DNA from: Opitutaceae bacterium
Lineage (GTDB): Bacteria; Verrucomicrobiota; Verrucomicrobiia; Opitutales; Opitutaceae
NCBI GenBank assembly: GCA_028284385.1
Contig: JANQRT010000073.1
Location: 124,001 to 188,000 of the forward strand
Length of the DNA stretch: 64,000 bases
Direction: 5' to 3'
In this document: piece by piece, positions 35,162-44,488 of the stretch
How the letters are laid out: each line of letters opens with the position of its first letter
Position numbering within the stretch: position 1 is the first letter of the stretch
Position numbers and translations under genes: made by a program
Notes under the pieces: generated by a model
Told to the model about the DNA's origin: nothing
Seen by the model: the letters and a program-made list of their open reading frames with translations, nothing else
Databases searched by the model: none

Positions 35162-35971
35162 ATGCGATTCCTTCAAGCAATAGCCATTATGGCCACCGCA
35201 AGCCTGGCAGCCGTTTCGGCAGATGAAATTATTCTAAAGGATGGTTCTCGAGTCGAGGGCGTTATCATCATGGAGACCTCGAGCAAAATCGCAGTGAAAC
35301 GGGAGGGGAGAACCGAATTTATTGCTCGGGACAAGATCGACTCGATCCGCAAAACGGCTCGAGACGATTCTTCGAACGAAAGACGAAAAACAGGGCCTTC
35401 CAAAACGAACTTGAAATTAGGACCAGAATTTTGGCCTCCTCGAGTCAATCAAGTGTATCCAGATCTTACCCTATACAATCATCACGGGAATGTCGTTACC
35501 CTTTCGAAAATCGCTAGAGGGCGAGTGGTGATCCTAGAACCCATTGGAATGACCTGCCAAGCTTGCCAAGCCTTTGCAGGCGGCCATAAGTACGGATCCT
35601 TCAAAGGCGTTTCACCCCAAAAGAATATCGACTCGATCGAGGAACTGCTTCCGAAATATTCGGGTGGCATTAAGCTGACTGATCCTAACATTGTATACAT
35701 TCAGCTGATACTTTACGACACCGATATGAACGCCCCATCCGTAGAATCCATTCGTGAATGGGCGCAACACTATCGCATCGCCAGCAGACCTAACACTTAT
35801 GTACTAGCAGGAACGCCTGATATGGTGGGCAAAGCCAGCTATCAAATGATCCCCGGATTCCAAGTTATCAATCGGAATTTCATTTTGGTAGGAGACGGAA
35901 CGGGTCATAAACCAAGGCATGACATCTGGCGACAGGTCTTCCCCAACCTACCAAATCTGGTGAGACGCTAG
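35162..35971 (+). CDS. Exported thioredoxin-fold (SCO/redoxin-like) protein with N-terminal beta module
   Basis: 269 residues with a signal peptide ending near 'AAVSA'. Residues 21-65 form a short beta module ('DEIILKDGSRVEGVIIMETS') common in Verrucomicrobia. From about 95 a redoxin-like domain follows: 'FWPPRVNQVYPDLTLYNHHG', 'VVILEPIGMTCQACQAFAGG' (CxxC at the usual place), 'NRNFILVGDGTGH'. SCO-like proteins handle copper or thiols in the periplasm. 155 bp after the DUF3299 gene, so it may extend the metal operon. Confidence 0.65.
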   Translation: MRFLQAIAIMATASLAAVSADEIILKDGSRVEGVIIMETSSKIAVKREGRTEFIARDKIDSIRKTARDDSSNERRKTGPSKTNLKLGPEFWPPRVNQVYPDLTLYNHHGNVVTLSKIARGRVVILEPIGMTCQACQAFAGGHKYGSFKGVSPQKNIDSIEELLPKYSGGIKLTDPNIVYIQLILYDTDMNAPSVESIREWAQHYRIASRPNTYVLAGTPDMVGKASYQMIPGFQVINRNFILVGDGTGHKPRHDIWRQVFPNLPNLVRR

Positions 35972-36486
35972 ACGCCTTTCCAGCAAAGCTAGGGATCAAA
36001 CAAAAGTCCGCTAGACCGAGGGAATCTGTCCTTTGCGCATAACTCTGCGACCCTGAAAAGAGATTCATCCTGGCTTCTGAAAGCAGACACTTCGGACCAT
36101 GTTTGAAACGACACGACAGGGTTAAATCTGATGGAATATCATAAGTTACTCTTATTCAAAAAGGAACCTTAACAATAAGGGTAAACGCTTTGTTACCTGT
36201 TTCGAATTAACTATAAAGGGATTATTCAATTTCTTATTAAACGTCGTATAACTGCTCAGATTATAGAGGACCAAGCTCAATCGCTAGCAGGGTAAGTCGA
36301 TGCACCTCAAGCAGCAGATAATCTAGACCAGATTGTCTACCCATAACAATCAGATTAGGCAGTTCCCACCTGAATTATGAGCAGATCGACCAGATATAGG
36401 TTTCAAGAAACGAGACCCTTCCGCTCCCTGCGCAATTCAGTTTCCATAGAGCCTAAATCGTTCACCAAAATGCTCCCATAGAGAAA
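35972..36486. other. Intergenic region upstream of chemoreceptor
   Basis: 515 bp without a gene. AT-rich around 36130-36270, with 'GTTACTCTTATTCAA' and 'ACAATAAGGGTAAACGC'. The TACTCTTATT string is also in the promoter region of the CheY cluster at 47461-47472. No operator can be named. Confidence 0.35.
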
Positions 36487-39450
36487 ATGAATTGGTCCAT
36501 AGGCAAAAAACTAGGCATCAACACGCTGGTACTTTCCCTCGCCTGCATAGTGCCTTTCGTGGCAGTCGGTATCATTTCCGTCAATACGGCAAGAAATTCG
36601 TTCGTCGAGGAAAGGTTTGCCCAGCTCGATTCGGTACGCGAAATCAAAAAACACCAGGTAGAGAAATACTTTCACGAGCGAAAAGGCGACATGAGCGTAC
36701 TGGTGGAAACCGTGGGCGTACTCCGTCTTGAGGCGATGAAGAAACTGTCGGCAGTTAGAGAGACAAAACGAGCGGCGGTGGAAAGATACTTCTTCAACAT
36801 CAGCAAACAAATTGTGACCTTTTCCGAGGATCAGATGGTAGTCGACGCCATGCGCGACTTCAGGAAAGCCTTTCGAGACTTCCGAAGCGAAAACAATATC
36901 GAGTCGGATAGCTTGACCGAAATGGAGAGCGATTTGCGCTCGTACTACGCAAATGACTTCAGTAATCGCTATGCCGAAGAGAACGACGGCGACCTTCCTA
37001 ATGTCAGAGCCTTGATGGGAGGCTTGGACGACGATTCGCTTGCCCTTCAGTATCACTACATTAGTGACAACCTGCACCCTCTAGGCGACAAGCATTTGCT
37101 CGACGCTCCAAACGACAAGTCGAACTACTCGCGAATTCATAATCGCATCCACCCCATCATCCGCAACTATCTACTATCCTTCGACTACTACGATATCTTT
37201 CTAGTCGATCCCGAATCTGGAGATATTGTGTATTCGGTTTTCAAGGAACTCGATTACAGTACATCCCTTATCGATGGACCCTACTCGAATACGAATTTCG
37301 CCCGAGCGTTCGATCAGGCGAAGGAAGCTAAAAACGCGAATGACATAGCCTGGGTCGACTATGAGAAATATGGTCCATCCTATGAAGCTCCAGCCAGTTT
37401 CATTTCCTCGCCTATCATGGACGGCGAAGAACTGGTAGGCGTGGCGATTTTCCAAATGCCTATCGATCGGCTCAACACTATCATGGAAGAGCGAACCGGC
37501 CTTGGAGAAACAGGCGAAACCTATTTGGTCGGACCTGACCTTCTGATGCGTTCGAATTCATATTTGGATCCGATTAATCATAATGTGGTAACTTCGTTCA
37601 AACATCCCGAGAATGGGAAAGTGGATACAGAGGCCTCACGAAAAGCCTTGGCCGGAGAACGAGGAGAGCAAGTGGTGATCGATTACAACGGCAATCCTGT
37701 CCTATCTTCGTTTTCCCCTTTGGAGATCCACGGAATCACCTGGGCCTTGCTAGCCGAAATCGATGTGGCCGAAGCCTTCGCTCCAAAGAACGCTGCCGGG
37801 GGGTATTTTTTCGAGAAATACGTGGAGGCCTACGGCTACTACGATCTGTTTCTCTTCAACCCTGACGGATATTGCTATTTCACAGTGGCTCGCGAGGCCG
37901 ATTATCAGACTAATCTGCTGACAGGCGAATATTCTAGCTCCAACCTGGGAAAGGTCGTTAGCCAAGCCATTCGAACCCAGTCGTTCGCCTTCGCAGACTT
38001 CGAATCCTACGCCCCATCCAATAACGAACCTGCAGCCTTTATCGCCCAGCCTACCACTTCCAACGGAAAGATCGAAACGGTTGTCGCTCTACAACTCCCG
38101 ATAGGCTCCATAAACGAAATCATGCAGGAGCGAACTGGAATGGGCCAGACCGGCGAAACCTATCTGGTAGGACCTGACAATCTAATGAGATCCGACTCCT
38201 ATCTTGATCCTACAAACCACACGGTAGCAGCCTCGTTCGCCAATCCAAGTATGGGAAAAGTAGATACGGATGCTACCAGGGCCGCCTTTAATGACGAAGT
38301 GGGTAGAAAGATCGTGATCGACTACAATGGCAACCCTGTCCTGTCTTCCTATGCTCCTATTTCAATCGCAGGAACGAAATGGGCCATTATGGCGGAAATA
38401 GATGAAGCCGAGGTCTTGAACAACTCGGTTGCCGCGAGGACATTGAAAAATAGGGTACTTCAAATTGGAGCCATAGCAGGCATCTTTACGTTAGCCGCAA
38501 TCATCTTTAGCACGATATCGATTCGACAACTAGTACGCTACCTGAAAGCTACCATCGAGGGTCTGGCCGAAGGCTCTAGCCGCATTACCCTTGCTTCAGA
38601 GCAATCTTCGGAGGCAAGCAAGGATCTAGCCGACTCCTCGGCCACTCACGCAAGTTCTCTCGAAGAAACCTCGGCAACCATGGAAGAGATAACATCGATG
38701 ACGAAAAGCAACGCCTCGAGCTCGAAGGAAGCGGAATCCTTGATGAAAGAGACATTCGACTGTTCTCATGAAGCGGATGCTTCTATGCGGGAACTTGTAC
38801 AATCGATGGACGAGATCAGCAAGGCTAGCGAGGAAACCAAGGATATCGTCAATACGATCGACGAAATCGCCTTTCAAACGAATATTCTGGCTCTTAATGC
38901 CGCAGTCGAAGCAGCTCGAGCCGGCGAGGCGGGTGCGGGTTTTTCTGTAGTTGCTGATGAAGTACGTGGTCTTGCCTTAAGAGCGACACATGCGGCGAGC
39001 GAAACGGCCACCAAAATCGACAGCACCCTTAGCAAGATTGAAGATGGAAAGCGTGTAATGGAAAACTCGAACAACGACGTTTCCAGCCTTACTTCGAAAA
39101 CGGAACAAGCTCATAACCTTATTCAGGAAATCAACAAAGCAACCCAAGAACAGACCCAAGGCATCGAGCAAATCAACAGCAGTATCAGCCAAATGGATCA
39201 AGCGGTGCAGCGGTCGGCAGCGATTTCCGAAGAAACCTCAGGCGCAGCGATTGAACTGAATAAGCAGGCTCAAGATCTGAATCTGATTATCGACTCCCTC
39301 GCTTCTCTGGTCGGCAGCCAATCCATAGACCAGACCCCTGTCCAACGCGATACGGCCAGCCCTACGACCTCAACGCTGACTCAGACTGATACCTTCTCCT
39401 TCTCGGATACCGAAAGAGACGGAGCCGAATTGTTCGCCCAAAACAACTAG
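36487..39450 (+). CDS. Methyl-accepting chemotaxis protein with tandem duplicated dCache sensors
   Basis: 987 residues, longer than usual. Membrane segment 8-30, then a periplasmic region to ~655, a second membrane segment ~656-678, then the signalling domain. The sensor is duplicated: 'GETYLVGPDLLMRSNSYLDP' (from ~342) recurs as 'GETYLVGPDNLMRSDSYLDP' (from ~555), a period of 213 residues, and the preceding 'YYDIFLVDPESGDIVYSVFK' matches 'YYDLFLFNPDGYCYFTVARE'. The MCP hairpin tip is canonical ('FQTNILALNAAVEAARAGEA'). No clear HAMP is seen after the second membrane helix. It ends 'FSFSDTERDGAELFAQNN', not a CheR pentapeptide. Confidence 0.93.
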   Translation: MNWSIGKKLGINTLVLSLACIVPFVAVGIISVNTARNSFVEERFAQLDSVREIKKHQVEKYFHERKGDMSVLVETVGVLRLEAMKKLSAVRETKRAAVERYFFNISKQIVTFSEDQMVVDAMRDFRKAFRDFRSENNIESDSLTEMESDLRSYYANDFSNRYAEENDGDLPNVRALMGGLDDDSLALQYHYISDNLHPLGDKHLLDAPNDKSNYSRIHNRIHPIIRNYLLSFDYYDIFLVDPESGDIVYSVFKELDYSTSLIDGPYSNTNFARAFDQAKEAKNANDIAWVDYEKYGPSYEAPASFISSPIMDGEELVGVAIFQMPIDRLNTIMEERTGLGETGETYLVGPDLLMRSNSYLDPINHNVVTSFKHPENGKVDTEASRKALAGERGEQVVIDYNGNPVLSSFSPLEIHGITWALLAEIDVAEAFAPKNAAGGYFFEKYVEAYGYYDLFLFNPDGYCYFTVAREADYQTNLLTGEYSSSNLGKVVSQAIRTQSFAFADFESYAPSNNEPAAFIAQPTTSNGKIETVVALQLPIGSINEIMQERTGMGQTGETYLVGPDNLMRSDSYLDPTNHTVAASFANPSMGKVDTDATRAAFNDEVGRKIVIDYNGNPVLSSYAPISIAGTKWAIMAEIDEAEVLNNSVAARTLKNRVLQIGAIAGIFTLAAIIFSTISIRQLVRYLKATIEGLAEGSSRITLASEQSSEASKDLADSSATHASSLEETSATMEEITSMTKSNASSSKEAESLMKETFDCSHEADASMRELVQSMDEISKASEETKDIVNTIDEIAFQTNILALNAAVEAARAGEAGAGFSVVADEVRGLALRATHAASETATKIDSTLSKIEDGKRVMENSNNDVSSLTSKTEQAHNLIQEINKATQEQTQGIEQINSSISQMDQAVQRSAAISEETSGAAIELNKQAQDLNLIIDSLASLVGSQSIDQTPVQRDTASPTTSTLTQTDTFSFSDTERDGAELFAQNN

Positions 39451-39551
39451 TGTTAGACGCTGCTAAATCTAGTTTCTGCTCACTCCCGGTTAACGACTCG
39501 CGGACGAAGAGGATGGCCAGAAGGCGCTCCTTTTTATGGAGAATGGAGAGG

Positions 39552-40250
39552 CTAACGAAGAGAAATGGGATCAGAAGAAACCAGTTTTCCTAGAAAATCC
39601 GAAGGCGGCTGCTGCTCAAACGAGTCGTCCTCGACTCTGAAAAGGGCAATACGATCAATAATAAAACCTTTCGATCTTCCTGAAATCTTAAGGCTATGAT
39701 TTCCCTTATCAAGGGAAACGCGGAAAGCGGATCTTACTTCCTCGCCCCAGATCCACCAGCGCCATGTATTGGTAAGGCCCATACGGGCAGCCATTCGCTG
39801 TTCTTTATCTAGCTTGTAGTCGAATTCGCTACCTACGTATGCCTTCTCCGGCTTGGAAATGTCAGGATAACCGTCAACAACGCCGGCGGTTTCGATCTGA
39901 ATAAACATGTCATTCGCTGCGTCCCAGATCGCCCCGCCCTGGTGGCAGCGAACGTTAATCTGATAAATCCCGCTCTCGGAAATGGTTATTGGATAGGAAA
40001 TCGTACCTTGGTGATGTTCACGCGTATCCTCAGCTACCCACTCCAGATAGCCTTTACCGGTGAATCCGGGCACAGCCGTTTTGACCGCCCATCCATCACC
40101 AAGACCGATGTCTTCGGCTTCTAGAACTAGAAGTCCATCCGATTCCAGGAAACGACCTGAATCATTGGATACAGAACAGGAAATCGAGCCCGCAAAGAAA
40201 AGCAGAAGCGCGATAGGGAGCAGAGACAACTTGAGAGAATTTCGATTCAT
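39552..40250 (-). CDS. Lipoprotein with carbohydrate-binding-like (CBM6-type) domain
   Basis: 232 residues with lipoprotein signal (…'LFFAGSISC', lipobox SISC at ~25). The body starts 'LLVLEAEDIGLGDGW', then 'GKGYLEWVAEDTREHHQGTI' and 'SYPITISESGIYQINVRC', the pattern of CBM6/CBM35-like jelly rolls (E-A-E near the N-terminus, Y-x-I-x-V-R). It continues 'HSLKISGRSKGFIIDRIALF'. Located after the STN receptor gene on the same strand; may bind a glycan delivered to that receptor. No catalytic residues seen. Confidence 0.65.
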   Translation of the reverse strand: MNRNSLKLSLLPIALLLFFAGSISCSVSNDSGRFLESDGLLVLEAEDIGLGDGWAVKTAVPGFTGKGYLEWVAEDTREHHQGTISYPITISESGIYQINVRCHQGGAIWDAANDMFIQIETAGVVDGYPDISKPEKAYVGSEFDYKLDKEQRMAARMGLTNTWRWWIWGEEVRSAFRVSLDKGNHSLKISGRSKGFIIDRIALFRVEDDSFEQQPPSDFLGKLVSSDPISLR

Positions 40251-40365
40251 ATTTAGTTCAATTGGGAAATAAAACGGCTATTCAATAAAGAGCGACAGGA
40301 CAAGCTAAACCTGGAAAATGAAACAACACGGGCGAACCAATTGGGCATCGTTGTAAACGGATGAG

Positions 40366-40396
40366 CCGATTCGCGGAAAACGAACCCGCGAATCGG
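40366..40396. other. Perfect 11-bp stem-loop
   Basis: CCGATTCGCGG (40366-40376) and CCGCGAATCGG (40386-40396) with a 9-nt loop, between the STN receptor stop (40533) and the lipoprotein start (40250). No T-run on either strand, so it is not a standard terminator; mRNA processing or stability is possible. Confidence 0.5.
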
Positions 40397-40532
40397 TCAG
40401 CATCATAAAACAAATCCGTAACGTTTTTAATGATACAAAATGCTAGTAAAACCAAGAAGCTTTTTGCCAGCTACCAGACTCTCATTGCAGACGAACCTGA
40501 CCAAAGAATCCGGTAGCTCGCTAGATAGCTTC

Positions 40533-43292
40533 TTATAACCTGAAAGTAGCTGAAAGCACGAACTCCGGATCTTGGTCGCCGAAGAAAGTGAAGGTATTGT
40601 TAGAGCCAGGTTTGAAACCGCCTTGCAGCTCGCGCTTCGAGCCCGTTCCAATCTCGTTGAGATTGTTATTCAAATTGTCTTCGCCGGTCAGATTCTTGAT
40701 GTTGAGCGATATGGTGTAGGGCGTCTCGCCCATCTTGCCAGAAAAGCCGGCCAACAGATCGACACGCGTCACAGGTTCGAAAAAGGCAGGGCTGCCATTC
40801 CGATCCGGTTGAATGACCTCCTTGCTCTTCCAGGTGAATCCGCCGCCGAAAAACCAGCCTTTCATCGCTCCTTCGGTGATCGTGTATTTGTTCCACAATG
40901 CCACTTTGTGCTTATAGGTTTCCTCGATCAAAGCGCCGATCGCTTCCTCAGGGCTATCCGGATTCGCTACCCCGTCCGACACAAACGTATCGTTGTAGGA
41001 ATAGCCTCCGATGATGCTCCAATTCTCGTTAGGATAGATGAAGAAATCCAAGTCGAGACCTTCGGATGTAACTTCTCCTCTTTGAACCTCGGCTCCCAGA
41101 TTTCCATCCGAATCCAATACCGTAGGGTCTGTAACAATACGATTGGAATCGACGATTTCGTAGACGCTGATGGTGCCTTGCACCTTCTTGTCGGCCAGCT
41201 CGAATTTCGCTCCAATCTCGACGATTTCAGCAGTTGCGGGTGGAAATGGATTGCCTTGCGGATCGCGAGCAGCAAGAGCGGGATTGGAAGATTCGGAGTA
41301 GTTCCCGAACAAGCCGAAGGTCTTTTCATCGTCGAAGAAGTAGACCGCTCCGAATTGAGGCAGGGTTGTAGAGAGCTTATCGACATCACCCTGCACAAGT
41401 CCACTTCCGTCAAAGGAATCCTCCTTTTCATCGATCTCGACAGTCGCATCGGTTAGTCCCCAAAGCGTGTAGAGTCGACCTTCCAACCACTCGCCCTGGT
41501 GATTGAACATGAACGACTGCCTGTCCTTCACGTCAAGCGAGCGCGAGTCGGCCTTCAACACGAAGTTTTCCCAGGGAATACGGAGAGCCTCCGTATTGTT
41601 CCAATCCCCAATCTCCAAAATATCCAGGTAGGACCGGGACGGATCGTCAGCGTGGAAAGGCCGCCAAGTCATCCGGTCTCGGGTGAACTCGAAGCCTTGA
41701 GCTCCCAGCACGAAACGGTGGCTCGTCTCGCCAAACGTGAAGTTACCCAGGGCCGTGAGTCGATACTGGTCGACGGTATCCGGCGAGAAGCGACGGAAGA
41801 TCTTACGCGTAACCACAAAATCCTCGGGATTAGCCTGAGGCGTCGGATTCGCTACCGATGGATTTTCCCGAATCGCGGTTCCAACATCGATTCGCTGATT
41901 GAATCGCAGCTCGCGATCGTGTCGATTGAATGCCGCTTCGATGGAAATCTCGTCCGTGATTTTCTGCTCCCAGCGAATGGTCAAGTCTTCAGCCTTTTCG
42001 GGAGCGTCGTAGTCAGGTCCAATGTAGTTCGCTTCCATCGGGATCCCGTGCGAAACGGAAAGCGGAATCTTGCCCGTAGCAAAGCTATCGTCGCCTTCGA
42101 CGGTGAGCAAACGCCCATGCTCTTCGTCCTGCCTGTCATTGTCGACCAAATACCGTTTGAAGTCGACTGTGAGCGTAGTGCGATCCGTAGGACGCCATTG
42201 CAAAGAAGGAACAAGGAGATTCAGGCGGCGATCGCCGAAGCGCGTCAGCCCCTCGGCAAACTCGTAGGCTCCAACGAATCGGAAAGCGAGTGTATGTCCG
42301 TGCTCCGCTTCCTGGCCCAACTCGCCCGCGTTCAAATCGACTGCAGCGTGAAAATAGGGACGGGATCCCGTCACCAGCTTGACTTCGTTGAAAGTCGTGC
42401 CCGGCGTGGCGAGCTTGGGAATAACGTTTATCAATCCGCCCGGAGTCGTCGTTCCCTGAAGAACGGCCGACGGTCCGCGGACAATCTCCATACGATCGAT
42501 GTCGTATTGGCTAAAATCGCTCAAGTGAAGGAAGCCGTTTCTCACAAATTCGTCGGTACTGAATCCACGAACATTCTTGTCATTGACCGCTGGAGACCAA
42601 CGGAGAGCCTCTCGATGACCCAAGGAGGCCGTATCCTCGATCAACTCGCCGGTCAGAACCGGGATGTTGATGGGCACGTTTTTCAGCGGAATATTGATAC
42701 GCGAAGCGCTAATCGTGTTAATAGCTCGATAGCCTTCGACAGATTCCCCCGTCACGGTAAAGGGAGAAAGCTCGTAGAGATCGTCTCCGTCCACAGAGGC
42801 GTCTTGCGCTTGCAAATCCGAAGCGCTGCCAGCTCCCAGAGCTAGCAGTCCTGTAAGTAAATTTCTAATACCACGTCGTTTTTTCTTTAAATTCATAGCA
42901 GTTTGAGTTTCGTCTTGTTGGCTGTTTTGCATTTGGCTTTGCGAGCGATCCCGCCCTCCTGGGGATCCTTTTGCTCGGCGAATTATCCCGTAGGCTTGGC
43001 CATTGCTAACCGGGACGGCCACGAGCCGGGTGCCCTCCAACATCCTGTCCAATGCTTCTTTGCTTGTGAAGCGGCCTTTGATAGCCTTGGTCGACGTCGC
43101 CGACGGAATGCCCGTCGCGAATAGAATCTCTATGTTCAATTGAAAAGCGGCGATTTTCAGAGTGTCCACCGCCCTGCCCGCCTCGATATCGAGACTGCGT
43201 TTTTCCGGGTCGGCCCAAACTATCCCAGCCCACGTAAACGACAACGCTACAAGGGTTAGCTTCACGCAGCTTCGGCGAAAGACGAGAAGCAT
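40533..43292 (-). CDS. TonB-dependent receptor with N-terminal STN signalling domain
   Basis: 919 residues. Signal peptide 1-27, then an STN domain (~32-105: 'RSLDIEAGRAVDTLKIAAFQ', 'KGRFTSKEALDRMLEGT') that contacts FecR. A Gln/Ser-rich linker (~110-132) follows, then an internal Met133 (42896) starting a second signal-like stretch 'MNLKKKRRGIRNLLTGLLAL', and 'LYELSPFTVTGESVEGYRA' (TonB box). The plug has 'GFSTDEFVRNGFLHLSDF' and 'MEIVRGPSAVLQGTTTPGGL'; the barrel ends 'PEFVLSATFRL'. Upstream FecR and ECF sigma genes make this a cell-surface signalling operon. The plug resembles siderophore receptors, but the carbohydrate-binding lipoprotein downstream leaves a glycan ligand possible. Confidence 0.92.
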   Translation of the reverse strand: MLLVFRRSCVKLTLVALSFTWAGIVWADPEKRSLDIEAGRAVDTLKIAAFQLNIEILFATGIPSATSTKAIKGRFTSKEALDRMLEGTRLVAVPVSNGQAYGIIRRAKGSPGGRDRSQSQMQNSQQDETQTAMNLKKKRRGIRNLLTGLLALGAGSASDLQAQDASVDGDDLYELSPFTVTGESVEGYRAINTISASRINIPLKNVPINIPVLTGELIEDTASLGHREALRWSPAVNDKNVRGFSTDEFVRNGFLHLSDFSQYDIDRMEIVRGPSAVLQGTTTPGGLINVIPKLATPGTTFNEVKLVTGSRPYFHAAVDLNAGELGQEAEHGHTLAFRFVGAYEFAEGLTRFGDRRLNLLVPSLQWRPTDRTTLTVDFKRYLVDNDRQDEEHGRLLTVEGDDSFATGKIPLSVSHGIPMEANYIGPDYDAPEKAEDLTIRWEQKITDEISIEAAFNRHDRELRFNQRIDVGTAIRENPSVANPTPQANPEDFVVTRKIFRRFSPDTVDQYRLTALGNFTFGETSHRFVLGAQGFEFTRDRMTWRPFHADDPSRSYLDILEIGDWNNTEALRIPWENFVLKADSRSLDVKDRQSFMFNHQGEWLEGRLYTLWGLTDATVEIDEKEDSFDGSGLVQGDVDKLSTTLPQFGAVYFFDDEKTFGLFGNYSESSNPALAARDPQGNPFPPATAEIVEIGAKFELADKKVQGTISVYEIVDSNRIVTDPTVLDSDGNLGAEVQRGEVTSEGLDLDFFIYPNENWSIIGGYSYNDTFVSDGVANPDSPEEAIGALIEETYKHKVALWNKYTITEGAMKGWFFGGGFTWKSKEVIQPDRNGSPAFFEPVTRVDLLAGFSGKMGETPYTISLNIKNLTGEDNLNNNLNEIGTGSKRELQGGFKPGSNNTFTFFGDQDPEFVLSATFRL

Positions 43293-43429
43293 TTACTAAT
43301 AAGGGGATTGGGGCCTGAAGAGGAAACATAAGAGCGTTGATACGCCCTTAAAGACACTTCGGCTGATTGATTTAACTAATGGTATTGCAAAAAATTATAC
43401 AAAATAATTAAGGTTAGGGTAATGTCAGC

Positions 43430-44488
43430 TTAATTGCTAAGATGTAATGAAATTTTGGATTCATTTTCGAGTTGGGCGTCCACATTCAAAGTCAGTTGCA
43501 GAAGCTCGATAAAGCCATCCAGATTGTTGGGACGAAGGCTCGCAGTAATCTTTAGAGAGCCTATTTCCGGATCGGCAATCACGATTTGAGTATGATTGCG
43601 GCGATTGAATTCCAGGATGACATCGGAAAGAGAGGCATCTGTGAAATCGAGAAATTCGCTCTTCCAAGCCAGACGCTTAGCGATTTCCTCCGAAGTCACT
43701 TGTTCGATACGCAAAGCGTTTTCAGAAGCGTCCAAATCCACGACCGAACGCTGTCCAGCCACGAGTTCGCGAACGGCGGGCTCACCCACGCTAGCGTCGT
43801 CAGACGATTGAGCTTCCATTGGTCCTGAATTCATTACGACTCGGCCTTCCGTGACCATGACTTCTATTTCCTCTGAGCTGAGCATAACGTTGAACATGGT
43901 TCCAACCGCCTCGACTACGGTTCCCCTCGCTTTAACGACGAAAGGGCGGCGGGGGTCCTTGGCCACCGTGAAATGCGCCTCGCCCGAAAGCAGATTTATC
44001 AAACGTTGACTTTCGTCGTATAGAACCGACACCTGCGCTCCTCTATTCAACTCCACGATCGAGCCGTCATCCAGAGCATGATACTCATATGACTGGGCTC
44101 TGTCGCCAACGGCCAACAGTACGCCTTGCCGCGGCGCTACACTCTCCCGAATGTAGGTCGCTAAAAACCCGAATGCGATTAAAGCCGCGATGGCCAAAAT
44201 GCCGGAAATCCAGGTTCTCCCAATAGAACGATTGGGTAAAGCCAGCAAGTCCGGATTGGGCTCGAGACTGTGCTCCGGTCTCCATTCCGTTAATACATCG
44301 AGATTCTTCCAGACCGACAGACGAGACCGATAGAATTCGCCATGCATGGGATCCTTGGCCAGCCAGTTGAAGAATTCGTCCTGCTCTTTCGGTGAAAATC
44401 CTCGATCCTGAAGGGAAATCCATTCCGACGCCTCCTGTTTGATGCGAACTATCCTTGCCGAACTCGATTCCTTTTCGTCCTTTTTCAT
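43430..44488 (-). CDS. FecR-family anti-sigma/regulator protein
   Basis: 352 residues from the ATG at 44488, chosen because GGGAGG stands at good distance upstream and the ATG overlaps the sigma gene's TGA. The cytoplasmic N-terminal part has 'EASEWISLQDRGFSPKEQDE' and 'FFNWLAKDPMHGEFYR' (DUF4880-type sigma-binding region). One membrane helix (~90-112) is followed by the periplasmic FecR domain 'YEYHALDDGSIVELNRGAQV' and 'GEAHFTVAKDPRRPFVVKAR'. The C-terminal secretin/STN-like region ends 'NESKISLHLSN'. It transmits receptor occupancy across the membrane to the sigma factor. Confidence 0.93.
   Translation of the reverse strand: MKKDEKESSSARIVRIKQEASEWISLQDRGFSPKEQDEFFNWLAKDPMHGEFYRSRLSVWKNLDVLTEWRPEHSLEPNPDLLALPNRSIGRTWISGILAIAALIAFGFLATYIRESVAPRQGVLLAVGDRAQSYEYHALDDGSIVELNRGAQVSVLYDESQRLINLLSGEAHFTVAKDPRRPFVVKARGTVVEAVGTMFNVMLSSEEIEVMVTEGRVVMNSGPMEAQSSDDASVGEPAVRELVAGQRSVVDLDASENALRIEQVTSEEIAKRLAWKSEFLDFTDASLSDVILEFNRRNHTQIVIADPEIGSLKITASLRPNNLDGFIELLQLTLNVDAQLENESKISLHLSN

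Noticed and set aside
41499..42845. 448-codon open frame on the + strand
   Set aside because: It lies wholly antisense to the STN receptor gene, whose motifs are unmistakable; composition is that of a reverse-frame shadow.
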